A DNA stretch of 64,000 nt from Haladaptatus halobius (GTDB lineage: Archaea; Halobacteriota; Halobacteria; Halobacteriales; Haladaptataceae), in NCBI RefSeq assembly GCF_020618475.1, contig NZ_CP085336.1, forward strand, positions 1,302,001-1,366,000, given 5' to 3'. The notes under the pieces are model-generated. The model saw nothing but the letters and a program-made list of their open reading frames with translations, searched no databases and was not told the DNA's origin. The translations under genes were made by a program, and so were the position numbers. Numbering within the stretch: the first letter of the stretch is position 1; each line of letters begins with the position of its first letter. Shown one piece after another: positions 38,434-47,219 of this stretch.

Positions 38434-39942
38434 ATGAAAGGGATTAACGTCATTACGAAGGAAGAATCGTTCATGAAGACCGCAACGTCGGCGCCATCCG
38501 AGGCTCGAATACCGGTCGAAGTTTACATTACCGTCTCGGATCCATTCGACGCATATCGCCGCGTTCACAAGTCCGACACCGACGGGTTCTATCTCGAAAC
38601 CACCGGCGGGCAGTCCGGGTGGGGTTACTTTGGCGTCAAGCCGGTCGAGCGCCTGCAAGTGAACGCAGACGCGATACCTCTAGACGCCAAAAGTCCCAGC
38701 ATCGAAGCTATTAACTCATTACTAGACCGCGAACAGCTCGTTCGTGGGGACTGTAATGTCCCTTACCCATGTGGCGCATTCGGGTGGTTGGCCTACGATA
38801 TCGCTCGGGAATTGGAGGAACTCCCGGCGACGACGATTCGCGACGGACTCCCCCGACTCCAGCTCGGAGTGTTCGACCGTGTTGCTGCCTGGGAGGAGCC
38901 ACACGACGGCGACGTCCAGGTTCACGTAACTGCGTGCCCCATCGTCGAAGAGTCGCCAGTGGCAGCCTATGAAGAAGGGCGAGAGAAAGCGATAGCGCTC
39001 GCCGAGACAGCGCTGTATGGGGAGAGGCACGTTCAGCCACCTCCATCCCCGAACCGCCAGGCGACATTCGAGAGCGAGTGCGGTGAGGCAGCGTTCGCTG
39101 ACCGCGTTCAAACGATTAAACGATACATCCAGGATGGCGATACATTCCAGACGAACGTCTCGCATAGGCTAGTAGCACCTGCGGCGGTCAACCCAGTCGA
39201 GACCTTCGATGCGCTGCGACGAGTGAATCCCGCGCCCTATTCCGGGCTTCTGGAGTTCCCAAACATTGATCTCGTCAGTGCCAGTCCCGAGCTGTTATTG
39301 GACGTCGAGGGTGATCGACTGCTCACCGAACCCATCGCCGGGACGCGGCCACGTGGAGGCAATCCCGATGAGGACGGGGAGTTGGAACGTGACCTCAGCA
39401 CCGATGAGAAAGAGCGTGCAGAACACGCGATGCTCGTCGACTTAGAGCGTAACGACCTCGGGAAGGTAAGCGAGTACGGCAGCGTCGGGGTAACGGAGTA
39501 CCGCCGCATCGATCACTACTCGGAGGTGATGCACCTCGTCTCGCTGGTAGAAGGGCAGTTGCGTGACGGCGTAAGTATGGCAGACGCCGTTGCGGCGATG
39601 TTTCCGGGCGGGACGATAACCGGTGCACCGAAACCCCGAACCATGGAGATTATCGACGAAGTCGAGACGACCAGTCGTGGGCCCTACACGGGGAGTATCG
39701 GCGTTTTCGGGTTCGACGACCGAGCGACGCTGAACATCACCATTCGAACGTTAGTTCGCCACAAAGGCGAGTACCGACTGCGCGTCGGGAGCGGCGTAGT
39801 TCACGATTCTATACCAGAGAAGGAGTATCAGGAGACGCTGGACAAGGCACGGGCGCTCGTGACAGCCGTCGACGAGGCGCTAGGCGAACAAGGGTCGTTC
39901 GCCGTTGAACCCAGCACTGACGCGATGGAGGGAGTCAGATGA
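38434..39942 (+). CDS. pabB: Aminodeoxychorismate/anthranilate synthase component I (PabB-like)
   Basis: 502-aa chorismate-binding enzyme. C-terminal motifs are 'DGDTFQTNVSHRL', 'LLTEPIAGTRPRGG', 'HAMLVDLERNDLGKVSEYG', 'FPGGTITGAPKPRTMEIIDE' and 'YTGSIGVFGFD'. The PIAGT sequence has Ala where E. coli PabB has the nucleophilic Lys of PIKGT, which by itself resembles TrpE. The choice of PabB rests on context: folE, folCP and the THF genes surround it and no other trp gene is present. p-Aminobenzoate for folate is therefore the likely product, but anthranilate synthesis is not excluded. Start at 38434; an ATG at 38473 is an alternative. The stop overlaps pabA by four bases. Confidence 0.75.
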   Translation: MKGINVITKEESFMKTATSAPSEARIPVEVYITVSDPFDAYRRVHKSDTDGFYLETTGGQSGWGYFGVKPVERLQVNADAIPLDAKSPSIEAINSLLDREQLVRGDCNVPYPCGAFGWLAYDIARELEELPATTIRDGLPRLQLGVFDRVAAWEEPHDGDVQVHVTACPIVEESPVAAYEEGREKAIALAETALYGERHVQPPPSPNRQATFESECGEAAFADRVQTIKRYIQDGDTFQTNVSHRLVAPAAVNPVETFDALRRVNPAPYSGLLEFPNIDLVSASPELLLDVEGDRLLTEPIAGTRPRGGNPDEDGELERDLSTDEKERAEHAMLVDLERNDLGKVSEYGSVGVTEYRRIDHYSEVMHLVSLVEGQLRDGVSMADAVAAMFPGGTITGAPKPRTMEIIDEVETTSRGPYTGSIGVFGFDDRATLNITIRTLVRHKGEYRLRVGSGVVHDSIPEKEYQETLDKARALVTAVDEALGEQGSFAVEPSTDAMEGVR

Positions 39943-40511
39943 TACTCATCATCGACAACTACGACTCGTTCGTGTACAACCTCGTTCAGTACGTCGGGGA
40001 GTTCGACGATGTCACGGTGTGGCGCAATGACGAGATCGACGTGGCAGATATACGGGAACGGAATCCAGACGGTATCGTCGTCTCCCCCGGACCGGGAACG
40101 CCGGCCGACGCCGGCGTTTCGATCGACATTTTCGCCGAAATGGAGTACCCCGCTCTCGGAGTCTGTCTAGGTCACCAAGCTCTGTGTGCAGCAAATGGGG
40201 CATCGGTCAGGCACGCTCCCGAGGTGGTTCACGGCAAGCCGTCCGAGATTCGTCACGACGGAACCGGTCTGTACGACGGCGTAGACGATCCGTTTGAAGT
40301 CGGGCGCTACCACTCGTTGGCCATCGACGACGATGATCTGCCAGCCGAACTGACCGAGACGGCATATACCAACGACGAACAGGGTGTCGTGATGGGCGTG
40401 CGGCACGCCGATCTGCCGCACGTCGGCGTGCAATTCCACCCCGAGAGCATCCTCACTGATGCCGGAAAGCGCATCGTGAAGAACTTCTGTGCGACCATTG
40501 CCAACGCCTGA
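39939..40511 (+). CDS. pabA: Glutamine amidotransferase component II (PabA/TrpG)
   Basis: 190-aa class I glutamine amidotransferase that supplies ammonia to the chorismate enzyme. The triad is visible: Cys in 'GVCLGHQAL', His in 'VQFHPESIL' and the following Glu. Other landmarks are the N-terminal 'LIIDNYDSFVYNLVQYVGE', 'VVSPGPGTP' and 'RYHSLAI'. Four-base overlap with pabB shows that the two form a translationally coupled complex. Confidence 0.9.
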   Translation: MILIIDNYDSFVYNLVQYVGEFDDVTVWRNDEIDVADIRERNPDGIVVSPGPGTPADAGVSIDIFAEMEYPALGVCLGHQALCAANGASVRHAPEVVHGKPSEIRHDGTGLYDGVDDPFEVGRYHSLAIDDDDLPAELTETAYTNDEQGVVMGVRHADLPHVGVQFHPESILTDAGKRIVKNFCATIANA

Positions 40512-40667
40512 GTAACGACGCGAACCCGGCAACCGCCCGCTACTCGCATCGCCTATCCGTATGAGTGAATCATAGTGACGTCCCATAATCGGAAAGTATT
40601 CTGTCAAAATGTGTCAGGATCGATATTACGGCCGAGATTTAAGGGATGGGCGTAGAAAGAGTTGAAT

Positions 40668-41048
40668 GTGAAGCACACAGTCAGTACCGACGATGCACCA
40701 ACTGCGGTCGGTGCGTACAGCCAGGCGACGACGAACGGCGAGGTTCTTATTACGGGCGGGCAACTGCCACTGACGACCGACGGTGAGCTGCTCGCAGACG
40801 AACCCGTCGGTGAGCAGACGCGGCAGTGTCTCAGAAACGTCAAAGCGATTCTCGAATCAGAAGGACTAGCGCTCGAGGACGTACTCAAGACAACGATCTT
40901 TCTCGACGACATAGACGACTTCGACGAGTTCAACGAGGCTTACAGCGAGTTCTTTCAGAATGATTTCCCGGCACGGAGCGCCGTCGGCGTTGCTGCGGTG
41001 CCGAAGGGTGCGGCGGTGGAGATCGAGGCCGTCGTGACGACCCTGTAG
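40668..41048 (+). CDS. Rid-family protein
   Basis: 126-aa YjgF/YER057c/UK114 family protein from the GTG at 40668 (MKHTVSTDDAP); the TTG at 40662 would add two residues. It keeps 'YSQATTNGEVLITGGQLPL' and 'ARSAVGVAAVPKGAAVEIEA'. The residue that is Arg105 in RidA imine deaminases (ARLP) is Ala here (AAVP), so the standard enamine/imine hydrolysis chemistry is doubtful and another Rid subfamily is likely. Placed directly after pabA. It could act on a reactive amine such as aminodeoxychorismate-derived products, which is speculation. Confidence 0.85.
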   Translation: MKHTVSTDDAPTAVGAYSQATTNGEVLITGGQLPLTTDGELLADEPVGEQTRQCLRNVKAILESEGLALEDVLKTTIFLDDIDDFDEFNEAYSEFFQNDFPARSAVGVAAVPKGAAVEIEAVVTTL

Positions 41049-41080
41049 CCACCGAGATGCTCGTTCTCATCGAGGTGCGC

Positions 41081-41353
41081 TCACCGCTGCTTCATTTGCT
41101 CGGCGCGCTCGACGGCGAGGTCGGTGATTTCCTCGATGTCGCTGTTGGAGTAGTCGGCGAGCACACGCAACAGCATACCGAGTTGAACCGCGGCGGCCTC
41201 GCGGAGTTCAGAGGCCGCTTCAGTATCGTTGCCGAAATAGTACTCGTGGCGGCCGTCTTTGTGAACGAGGCCGGTGTATACCGAATGCAAGTCTTCGCCA
41301 GTGACTGCAGACGCCGCCGCCATTTTAACTTCCTCGAATCGTGGGTTCGCCAT
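41081..41353 (-). CDS. Conserved haloarchaeal small protein
   Basis: 90 aa from the ATG at 41353; a GTG four codons earlier is possible. Acidic, mostly helical, with 'RHEYYFGNDTEAASELREAAAVQLGMLLRVL' in the middle cut by no gaps. No motif or fold is recognised. It faces the Rid gene tail-to-tail and the fdh pair back-to-back. Confidence 0.65.
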   Translation of the reverse strand: MANPRFEEVKMAAASAVTGEDLHSVYTGLVHKDGRHEYYFGNDTEAASELREAAAVQLGMLLRVLADYSNSDIEEITDLAVERAEQMKQR

Positions 41354-41537
41354 CACATCAGACACCGAGCTAGAGAACCCTAATCTCTTTGATGGAGTGT
41401 GCGCAAGTCGTACCCCCGACGTGTCGGATAGTGTTTGATTGTGGTCGCTGCGACTACTCGGCAGTCATGTGAGACACGTACCATCGGCATCGGACTAGTA
41501 CGGAATTTTTTATCCCCTCGGCTCCACATTCGAAGCA

Positions 41538-43061
41538 ATGACAAGGGGTAAAGATGCCGTCGACCGCTCGCCCGTCGTTCGCGTCGCGACCGAGGCAGCA
41601 ACGAACAACTCTAAGCAGATCATCACCGCGGCACGGGACACGGCCGACTCGGTACCGGTAATTAGGACGGGGGCGACCGGTATCACGGAGAGCGATCCGC
41701 TCGTCATGGCAAGCAGAGCGGGACAGACAGCGTTCTTTACTGATCCGAAACCATCCGTAATCAGTGATCTGGTCGACACGCTGGAAACAGGGTCGATTCC
41801 GACAGTCGGTGCGGATACAATTGTCGACCACGACCCGGAAACCACGTCGCTACCAGTTCCGGATACTGGACCGCTATCGGTCGGTCGACGGTCTGTGCTC
41901 GGCCCGTGTGGATGGCTCGACCCGCTGAACTCGACGGAGTGGACCTTCGTCGCAACTGAACAGACGGCCGAAGCGGTAACCGACATTGGACTCCTCGGCC
42001 GCGGACGCGGTGATGCTGCCGCGGACAAGCCGGTCACCGACGTCTGGGAGGCGGCTCGGAGGACGGACGGAGATCCGGTTATCGTCGTCAACGCGAACGA
42101 GTCCAGCGATACGCCACGGGCCGACAGGACGTTGCTCGCCGGTGCGCCCATGGCAGTCCTCGACGGGATGGCAGCCGTCGCAGAGTACGTCGGCGCCGAT
42201 GACGCCGTTCTCTACCTAAACGAGACGGACGTCGAATTGCATCGATTCCTTCAAAAGGCCGTCAACGCGGCCGCTGAGGAGCTACCGGTCGTTCCACAGT
42301 TGGTGGCTGCACCCGACGTGTACCGCGCTGGTGCGCCGACGGCCGCACTCGAAGCGCTCGAGGGCGCAGACCGCATCGAACCGCGGCTTCAGCCGCCACC
42401 CCCCGCCGAATACGGACTCTACGGCCGCCCGACGGTGGTTCACACGCCCCGGACGTTTGCCCAGGTTCAGCGTGCTATCCGGGAGCCGGACGCGTTCGAT
42501 GCGGAATGTGCCGACCCCGGAACCCGACTGGTCACCGTCGCCGGCGACGTAGCAAGTCCCGCGACTATCGAACTGGCGTCGGGCGGCAGTCTCGAGGCGA
42601 CGCTGGACGCCGTCGAGATGACGGGCACGTTCAAATTGGCCTGTGTCGGCGGCATCCTCGGTGGCATCACCCGTGATCTCGACATCGCTCCGACCGCACA
42701 ATCCCTGCGTGCCGCCGACCTCGGCACCGATGGAGTCGTCGAACTCCTAAATGAAAAGCGGTGTGCGGTCGCGACTGCCGGCGAACGCGCTAAATTCGCC
42801 GCAACGGAGAACAGCGGTCGCTGTGTTCCTGGCCGCGAAGGCACGAAACAACTCGTCGAACTACTACGCGACGTCTACCGAGGGTCGTTCGAAACCGACG
42901 AGATTCGGGAACTAGGCCGAGTGATGAGCCGGTCGAGCAACTGCCAGATTGGGGCTCACGCCCCTCGGCCCGTGACGACTGCTATCGACGAGTTCGAACC
43001 GGAGTTCCGCGCACACACCGACGGCCGCTGTGATAGCGGCACCTGTATGGAGAAACTATGA
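41538..43061 (+). CDS. NuoF/FdsB-like diaphorase subunit of formate dehydrogenase, degenerate cluster site
   Basis: 507-aa protein of the NuoF family, expected to transfer electrons from the formate dehydrogenase to NAD(+). The flavin/NAD region is recognisable but drifted: 'GLLGRGRGDAAADKPVTDVW' (154-170) for the usual GRGGAGFPTG-x-KW, and 'VNANESSDTPRADR' (184-197) for CNADEGEPGTFKDR. The C-terminal [4Fe-4S] motif ESCGxCxPCR reads 'ENSGRCVPGREG' (424-435), so two of three Cys are Ser426 and Gly432, while C429 and C469 remain. A second CxxxxC (498, 503) ends the protein. A conventional [4Fe-4S] cluster is thus unlikely. It overlaps fdhA by four bases, so the two form one unit. Confidence 0.75.
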   Translation: MTRGKDAVDRSPVVRVATEAATNNSKQIITAARDTADSVPVIRTGATGITESDPLVMASRAGQTAFFTDPKPSVISDLVDTLETGSIPTVGADTIVDHDPETTSLPVPDTGPLSVGRRSVLGPCGWLDPLNSTEWTFVATEQTAEAVTDIGLLGRGRGDAAADKPVTDVWEAARRTDGDPVIVVNANESSDTPRADRTLLAGAPMAVLDGMAAVAEYVGADDAVLYLNETDVELHRFLQKAVNAAAEELPVVPQLVAAPDVYRAGAPTAALEALEGADRIEPRLQPPPPAEYGLYGRPTVVHTPRTFAQVQRAIREPDAFDAECADPGTRLVTVAGDVASPATIELASGGSLEATLDAVEMTGTFKLACVGGILGGITRDLDIAPTAQSLRAADLGTDGVVELLNEKRCAVATAGERAKFAATENSGRCVPGREGTKQLVELLRDVYRGSFETDEIRELGRVMSRSSNCQIGAHAPRPVTTAIDEFEPEFRAHTDGRCDSGTCMEKL

Positions 43062-46000
43062 GTACCGAAGACCCACTCCCAAGCGTACCAGATATTGCTG
43101 ACCCGCGTCCGAACACGCCGGTTACGGCTGAGTTCGAGACAGGCACTGCGAACGACCCAGACGTCGGCACCGATGGCGATACATCGACGACGGTAACAGT
43201 CAACGGTGAACCGGTGACCGTCCCAGCAGGGTCGACCATCATCGATGCGATGAAATCCGTCAGCGACGAGACTGTGACGACCGCGTCGGGCGCGGACGGC
43301 GTCGACGATGACGCCGACGTACCAGCGCTCTGTTACTACGACCACGAGGGTGATTGTAGCGATCAAATCGGCCCCCGTAGCGAATGTCGAACGTGTATGG
43401 TCGAGACGGAAGCCCACGGCCTCGTCCCCGCCTGTTCGTTCCCGGCCGAAGACGGCCTCACTGTGCGGACGGACTCGCCAGACGCCGAGGAGTGTCGTAG
43501 TGTCAACCTCGACCTCGTCCTCTCGAACCACAATCTCCGTTGCACGACCTGTAACGGCAACGGCCGATGTGAACTGCAGGACACAGCCATCAGCGAGGAC
43601 GTCGACCATCCGCGGTACGGTGTCTTCGACGAGCGCGACCAGTACGAGCCGATCGACGACTCCTCGTCGTTCATCCAGATAGACCGCAACAAGTGCATCC
43701 TCTGCAATCGGTGTGTCGATGCGTGCAACGACGTCCAGGTAGAAGGTGTTCTCCGAATCGAAGGGCACGGCGAGGACACTCGAATCGGATTCCAGTCCGA
43801 CGCTGAGACGATGCACGACTCAGACTGCGTCTCCTGTGGCCACTGCGCGACAGTCTGTCCGACCGGTGCGCTAACCGAGAAGGGCATCGACGGGGCCGGG
43901 ACGATTCCCCTTCCTGGGTTCACCCAACGGAACTCCGTCGGGGAGGTCATCGAACACGAAGATGTCGAGACGATAGACGACACGACCGCTCCAAACAGGT
44001 CGTTCGGCGTTAACGAAACCGGGGATCGCGACGAGAAGACCGGTCTCGCCCGATTCATGGATCAGGTAAAGCACCGGGGTGGCGAACTTGGCCGGAAAGC
44101 GATGCTGGTCGGCGAACACACCGCCGAAGGCATCGCGGCGAATACGCTCCCGGAGGGGTACCTGTTCGACATCGCCAGCAAAGTCAGCGACTACCGGTTG
44201 GACTCGATCGAAAAAGCGGAGACGACGTGTGGATTCTGTGCTGTCGGGTGTCGCTTCGAGATGTGGGGGAAAGATGGCCAAGCCCTCGGTGTCGTCCCGG
44301 TCGACGACCCGGACGATGCGCCGGCGAACAACTTCTCGACCTGCGTGAAGGGGAAGTTCGGTCACGAATTCGCGAACAGCAAGAAGCGTCTCACGCAACC
44401 GCTCGTTCGCAACAAGGAGGGCGAACTCGAACCGACTGGGTGGAATGAGGCACTGGACTACGTGGCGGAACGCCTCGCCGAAATCCAGGCGGATCATGGC
44501 GTCGACGCGGTGGGTTGTCTCGCGTCCTCGAAGGGCACGAACGAGGAGGCGTACCTCGTCCAGAAGTTCGCCCGACAAGTGCTCGGCACCAAGAATATCG
44601 ACAACTGCGCCCGTCTCTGTCACTCTTCGACGGTGGCGGCACTCCAGCAGACGCTCGGGTTCGGTGCGATGTCCAACCGCATCAACGAAGACATCGGTCA
44701 AGCCGACGCCTATCTCATCAGCGGGTCGAACACGACCGAGTCCCATCCAGTACTGGCGACTCGAATCAAGCAGAACGTCCACGACGGCGCCGACCTGATC
44801 GTCTTCGATCCCCGGAAGGTCGGCATCGCCGAACACGCCGACCAGTACACGCGGACGCGGCCAGGCTACGACGTGGTTTGGCTAAACGGGATGATTCGGT
44901 ACCTCATCCAAGAAGACCTCCACGACGAGGAGTTCATTGAGCGCAACACAACAGGTTTCGAGGAGGTCAAACAGAAGGTTCAAGCGTTCACCCTGGAGAG
45001 AGTCGAGGAGTTGGCGGGCATCCCACCAGAGGAACTAATCACGGCCGCCGAGACGCTTGCAGCGGCCGAGAATGTCGTGTTCGGATGGGCGATGGGGATG
45101 ACCCAGTCCAGCCACGGCACCGAGAACCTCATTGCGATGGCCGATCTCGCACTCACGCTCGGACAGGTCGGCAAAGAGGGTTCTGGTCTCTCCCCGTTCC
45201 GTGGCCAGAACAACGTGCAAGGCGGCGGTGGAGATATGGGAACGCTACCTGGGAGTCTCCCGGGGTACCAGAACCCGGCTGACGACGAGGTCAGTGAAAA
45301 GTTCGCCGAAGCGTGGGGTGAGCGGCCGCCGGAAGAGCCTGGTCTCAAGGTGCCGGAGATGTTCACCGAGATACACGAGGGGAACCTCCGCGGGATGTAC
45401 ATCGTCGGCGAGAATCCCGCGCTCTCCGAACCTGATATCCAACATGCGGACGAGGGACTCAAGGAGATCGACTTCCTCGTCGTGCAGGACATCTTCATGA
45501 CCGAGACTGCCGAACATGCCGATGTCGTCCTTCCTGCAGCGACATCGCCGGAGAAACACGGGACGTTCACCAACACCGAGCGCCGCATCCAGCGGGTACG
45601 GCCAAGTGCGGAGCCACCAGGCGAAGCCCGACAGGATTGGGAGATAACCCAGGCTCTGGCCAATCGCCTCGGATACAACTGGCACTACGACCACCCGCGT
45701 GAAATAATGGACGAGATACGCACGCTCGTTCCCATCTACGGCGGTGTCGACTACGACCGCTTGGAGGAAGGGAGCGAGCATGGTTTACAGTGGCCCTGTT
45801 GGGACGAAGAACACCCAGGCACACCGTTCCTCTACGATTACGAGGAGGGGAACTTCAACTTCGACGACGGACGTGCGCGGTTCGTCCCCGCCGATGGCGG
45901 CCACCCCGGTGAACTCCCAGACGAAGAATACCCGTACACACTCACGAGTGGTCGTGTGCTCTACCACTGGCATACCGGCCAGATTACTCGTCGTGTCGAG

Positions 46001-46345
46001 GGATTGATGAGCCACGTCGGCGAGAGCTTCGTCGAGATCAATCCCAAGACGGCGAAGCAGCTCGGCGTCGAAGACGCCGAGTACATACGCGTCGAGTCTC
46101 GGCGTGGATCCATTGTCGTCAAGGCCCAGGTCACCGATCGAGTCGGGCCGAACACGCTGTTCATTCCGATGCATTTCGCTGCAGGGGCAGTGAACAAACT
46201 CACGCAGAACACATTCGATCCGCAGGCTGGCATTCCCGAATACAAGGTGTCCAGCGTCCGCATCGAGGGTCTCGGCCCTGAGACGGATGAGTCGGTTCTT
46301 CGCACCCGTGACGTCGGCGGGAGTGGAGTAATCCGCGACAACTGA
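43058..46345 (+). CDS. fdhA: Formate dehydrogenase, molybdopterin catalytic subunit
   Basis: 1095-aa multi-cofactor protein that oxidises formate to CO2. N-terminus: NuoG-like 2Fe-2S domain with C92, C110, C113 and C126; a His-Cys cluster with H158, C162, C165, C171; two ferredoxin clusters, C213/C216/C219/C223 and C257/C260/C263/C267. The molybdopterin part follows: [4Fe-4S] ligands C390, C393, C397 and C428, and the metal ligand Cys520 with the formate dehydrogenase His521 ('ARLCHSS'), so the enzyme uses cysteine, not selenocysteine. The remainder carries Mo-bis-MGD binding domains. Translationally coupled to the NuoF-like subunit. In the island it would close the oxidation of formate made by formate-THF ligase. 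Confidence 0.93.
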   Translation: MSTEDPLPSVPDIADPRPNTPVTAEFETGTANDPDVGTDGDTSTTVTVNGEPVTVPAGSTIIDAMKSVSDETVTTASGADGVDDDADVPALCYYDHEGDCSDQIGPRSECRTCMVETEAHGLVPACSFPAEDGLTVRTDSPDAEECRSVNLDLVLSNHNLRCTTCNGNGRCELQDTAISEDVDHPRYGVFDERDQYEPIDDSSSFIQIDRNKCILCNRCVDACNDVQVEGVLRIEGHGEDTRIGFQSDAETMHDSDCVSCGHCATVCPTGALTEKGIDGAGTIPLPGFTQRNSVGEVIEHEDVETIDDTTAPNRSFGVNETGDRDEKTGLARFMDQVKHRGGELGRKAMLVGEHTAEGIAANTLPEGYLFDIASKVSDYRLDSIEKAETTCGFCAVGCRFEMWGKDGQALGVVPVDDPDDAPANNFSTCVKGKFGHEFANSKKRLTQPLVRNKEGELEPTGWNEALDYVAERLAEIQADHGVDAVGCLASSKGTNEEAYLVQKFARQVLGTKNIDNCARLCHSSTVAALQQTLGFGAMSNRINEDIGQADAYLISGSNTTESHPVLATRIKQNVHDGADLIVFDPRKVGIAEHADQYTRTRPGYDVVWLNGMIRYLIQEDLHDEEFIERNTTGFEEVKQKVQAFTLERVEELAGIPPEELITAAETLAAAENVVFGWAMGMTQSSHGTENLIAMADLALTLGQVGKEGSGLSPFRGQNNVQGGGGDMGTLPGSLPGYQNPADDEVSEKFAEAWGERPPEEPGLKVPEMFTEIHEGNLRGMYIVGENPALSEPDIQHADEGLKEIDFLVVQDIFMTETAEHADVVLPAATSPEKHGTFTNTERRIQRVRPSAEPPGEARQDWEITQALANRLGYNWHYDHPREIMDEIRTLVPIYGGVDYDRLEEGSEHGLQWPCWDEEHPGTPFLYDYEEGNFNFDDGRARFVPADGGHPGELPDEEYPYTLTSGRVLYHWHTGQITRRVEGLMSHVGESFVEINPKTAKQLGVEDAEYIRVESRRGSIVVKAQVTDRVGPNTLFIPMHFAAGAVNKLTQNTFDPQAGIPEYKVSSVRIEGLGPETDESVLRTRDVGGSGVIRDN

Positions 46346-46560
46346 CGAGGTCAGTTACGTCCGGACGGCACTGTCCAGTCGCGTTTGCTCCCGTTTCGAC
46401 ATTCGATGAAACAGATGATGTAGATTATCCGAACAGTCGTGGCTCAGTAGATCGTATCAAACACCCAATCACTGTGACCGATGGCTGTGGATACCTTCAG
46501 ATAGGCCGTCGAACCCCCGAAACAGCAGTTTTTTCAAGTTCGTCGATGTAGTACTGACAG

Positions 46561-47208
46561 ATGGATTTACAAGAACAGCCAGCGAGCTATCGATACGAGT
46601 CCGGGATGGGCGCGGAATCCGAGTCCCCCAGTGGATTCGACGAACAGAAGGCTCGAAACGGTGTACGCCTCCTCCTCGAAGCGATCGGGCGGAACCCTGA
46701 CGAGGCGGAGCTGTACGAAACGTGGAACCGGCGTGTCCCCAAGATGCTCGAGACGCTGAGCGAGGGCATGCGGGATGGGGAAAAACCGATGCTACGGATG
46801 TTCGACGCCGAGAGCGACGAACTAATCGTCAAGACGGGGATTCCACTGTACAGCCTTTGTGAGCACCACCTTCTGCCGTTCCACGGTAGCGCACACGTTG
46901 CTTACCGCCCGGATGAGGAGATGGTCGGCCTCTCAAAGCTCGTTCGCTACGTTCGATGGCGGTCACGTCGGCTGACGACGCAGGAGGAACTGACGCGGGA
47001 CATCGCCACGGGACTGGCAGCCGAATTGGATGCTAACGGCGTGCTCGTCGAACTCACCGCAACGCACATGTGCGAAGCGATGCGGGGCGTCGAGACACAA
47101 ACGGCGACGACAACGCGGGAAACAGTCGGAAATATTACAGATGTCGACCGGAGGCGGTTCCGAAATTCGATACGGCGGGACGCCGAGCAGTCTGGCGGTT
47201 CGTTCTAG
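46561..47208 (+). CDS. folE: GTP cyclohydrolase I
   Basis: 215-aa enzyme for the first step of folate synthesis, GTP to 7,8-dihydroneopterin triphosphate. Zinc ligands are C100 and H103 in 'YSLCEHHLLPFHG' and C171 in 'ATHMCEAMRG'; 'PDEEMVGLSKLVRYV' is the substrate-site stretch. An N-terminal extension of about 25 residues is unremarkable. The usual R-x-Q-V-Q-E-R-L-T region reads RRLTTQEELT, a haloarchaeal drift. Placement next to fdh and fhs fits a dedicated THF cluster. Confidence 0.93.
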   Translation: MDLQEQPASYRYESGMGAESESPSGFDEQKARNGVRLLLEAIGRNPDEAELYETWNRRVPKMLETLSEGMRDGEKPMLRMFDAESDELIVKTGIPLYSLCEHHLLPFHGSAHVAYRPDEEMVGLSKLVRYVRWRSRRLTTQEELTRDIATGLAAELDANGVLVELTATHMCEAMRGVETQTATTTRETVGNITDVDRRRFRNSIRRDAEQSGGSF

Positions 47209-47219
47209 GCGAAGGCCGT

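Noticed and set aside
43871..44836. 321-aa minus-strand frame inside fdhA
   Set aside because: Shadow of the formate dehydrogenase gene, whose cofactor motifs are unambiguous.
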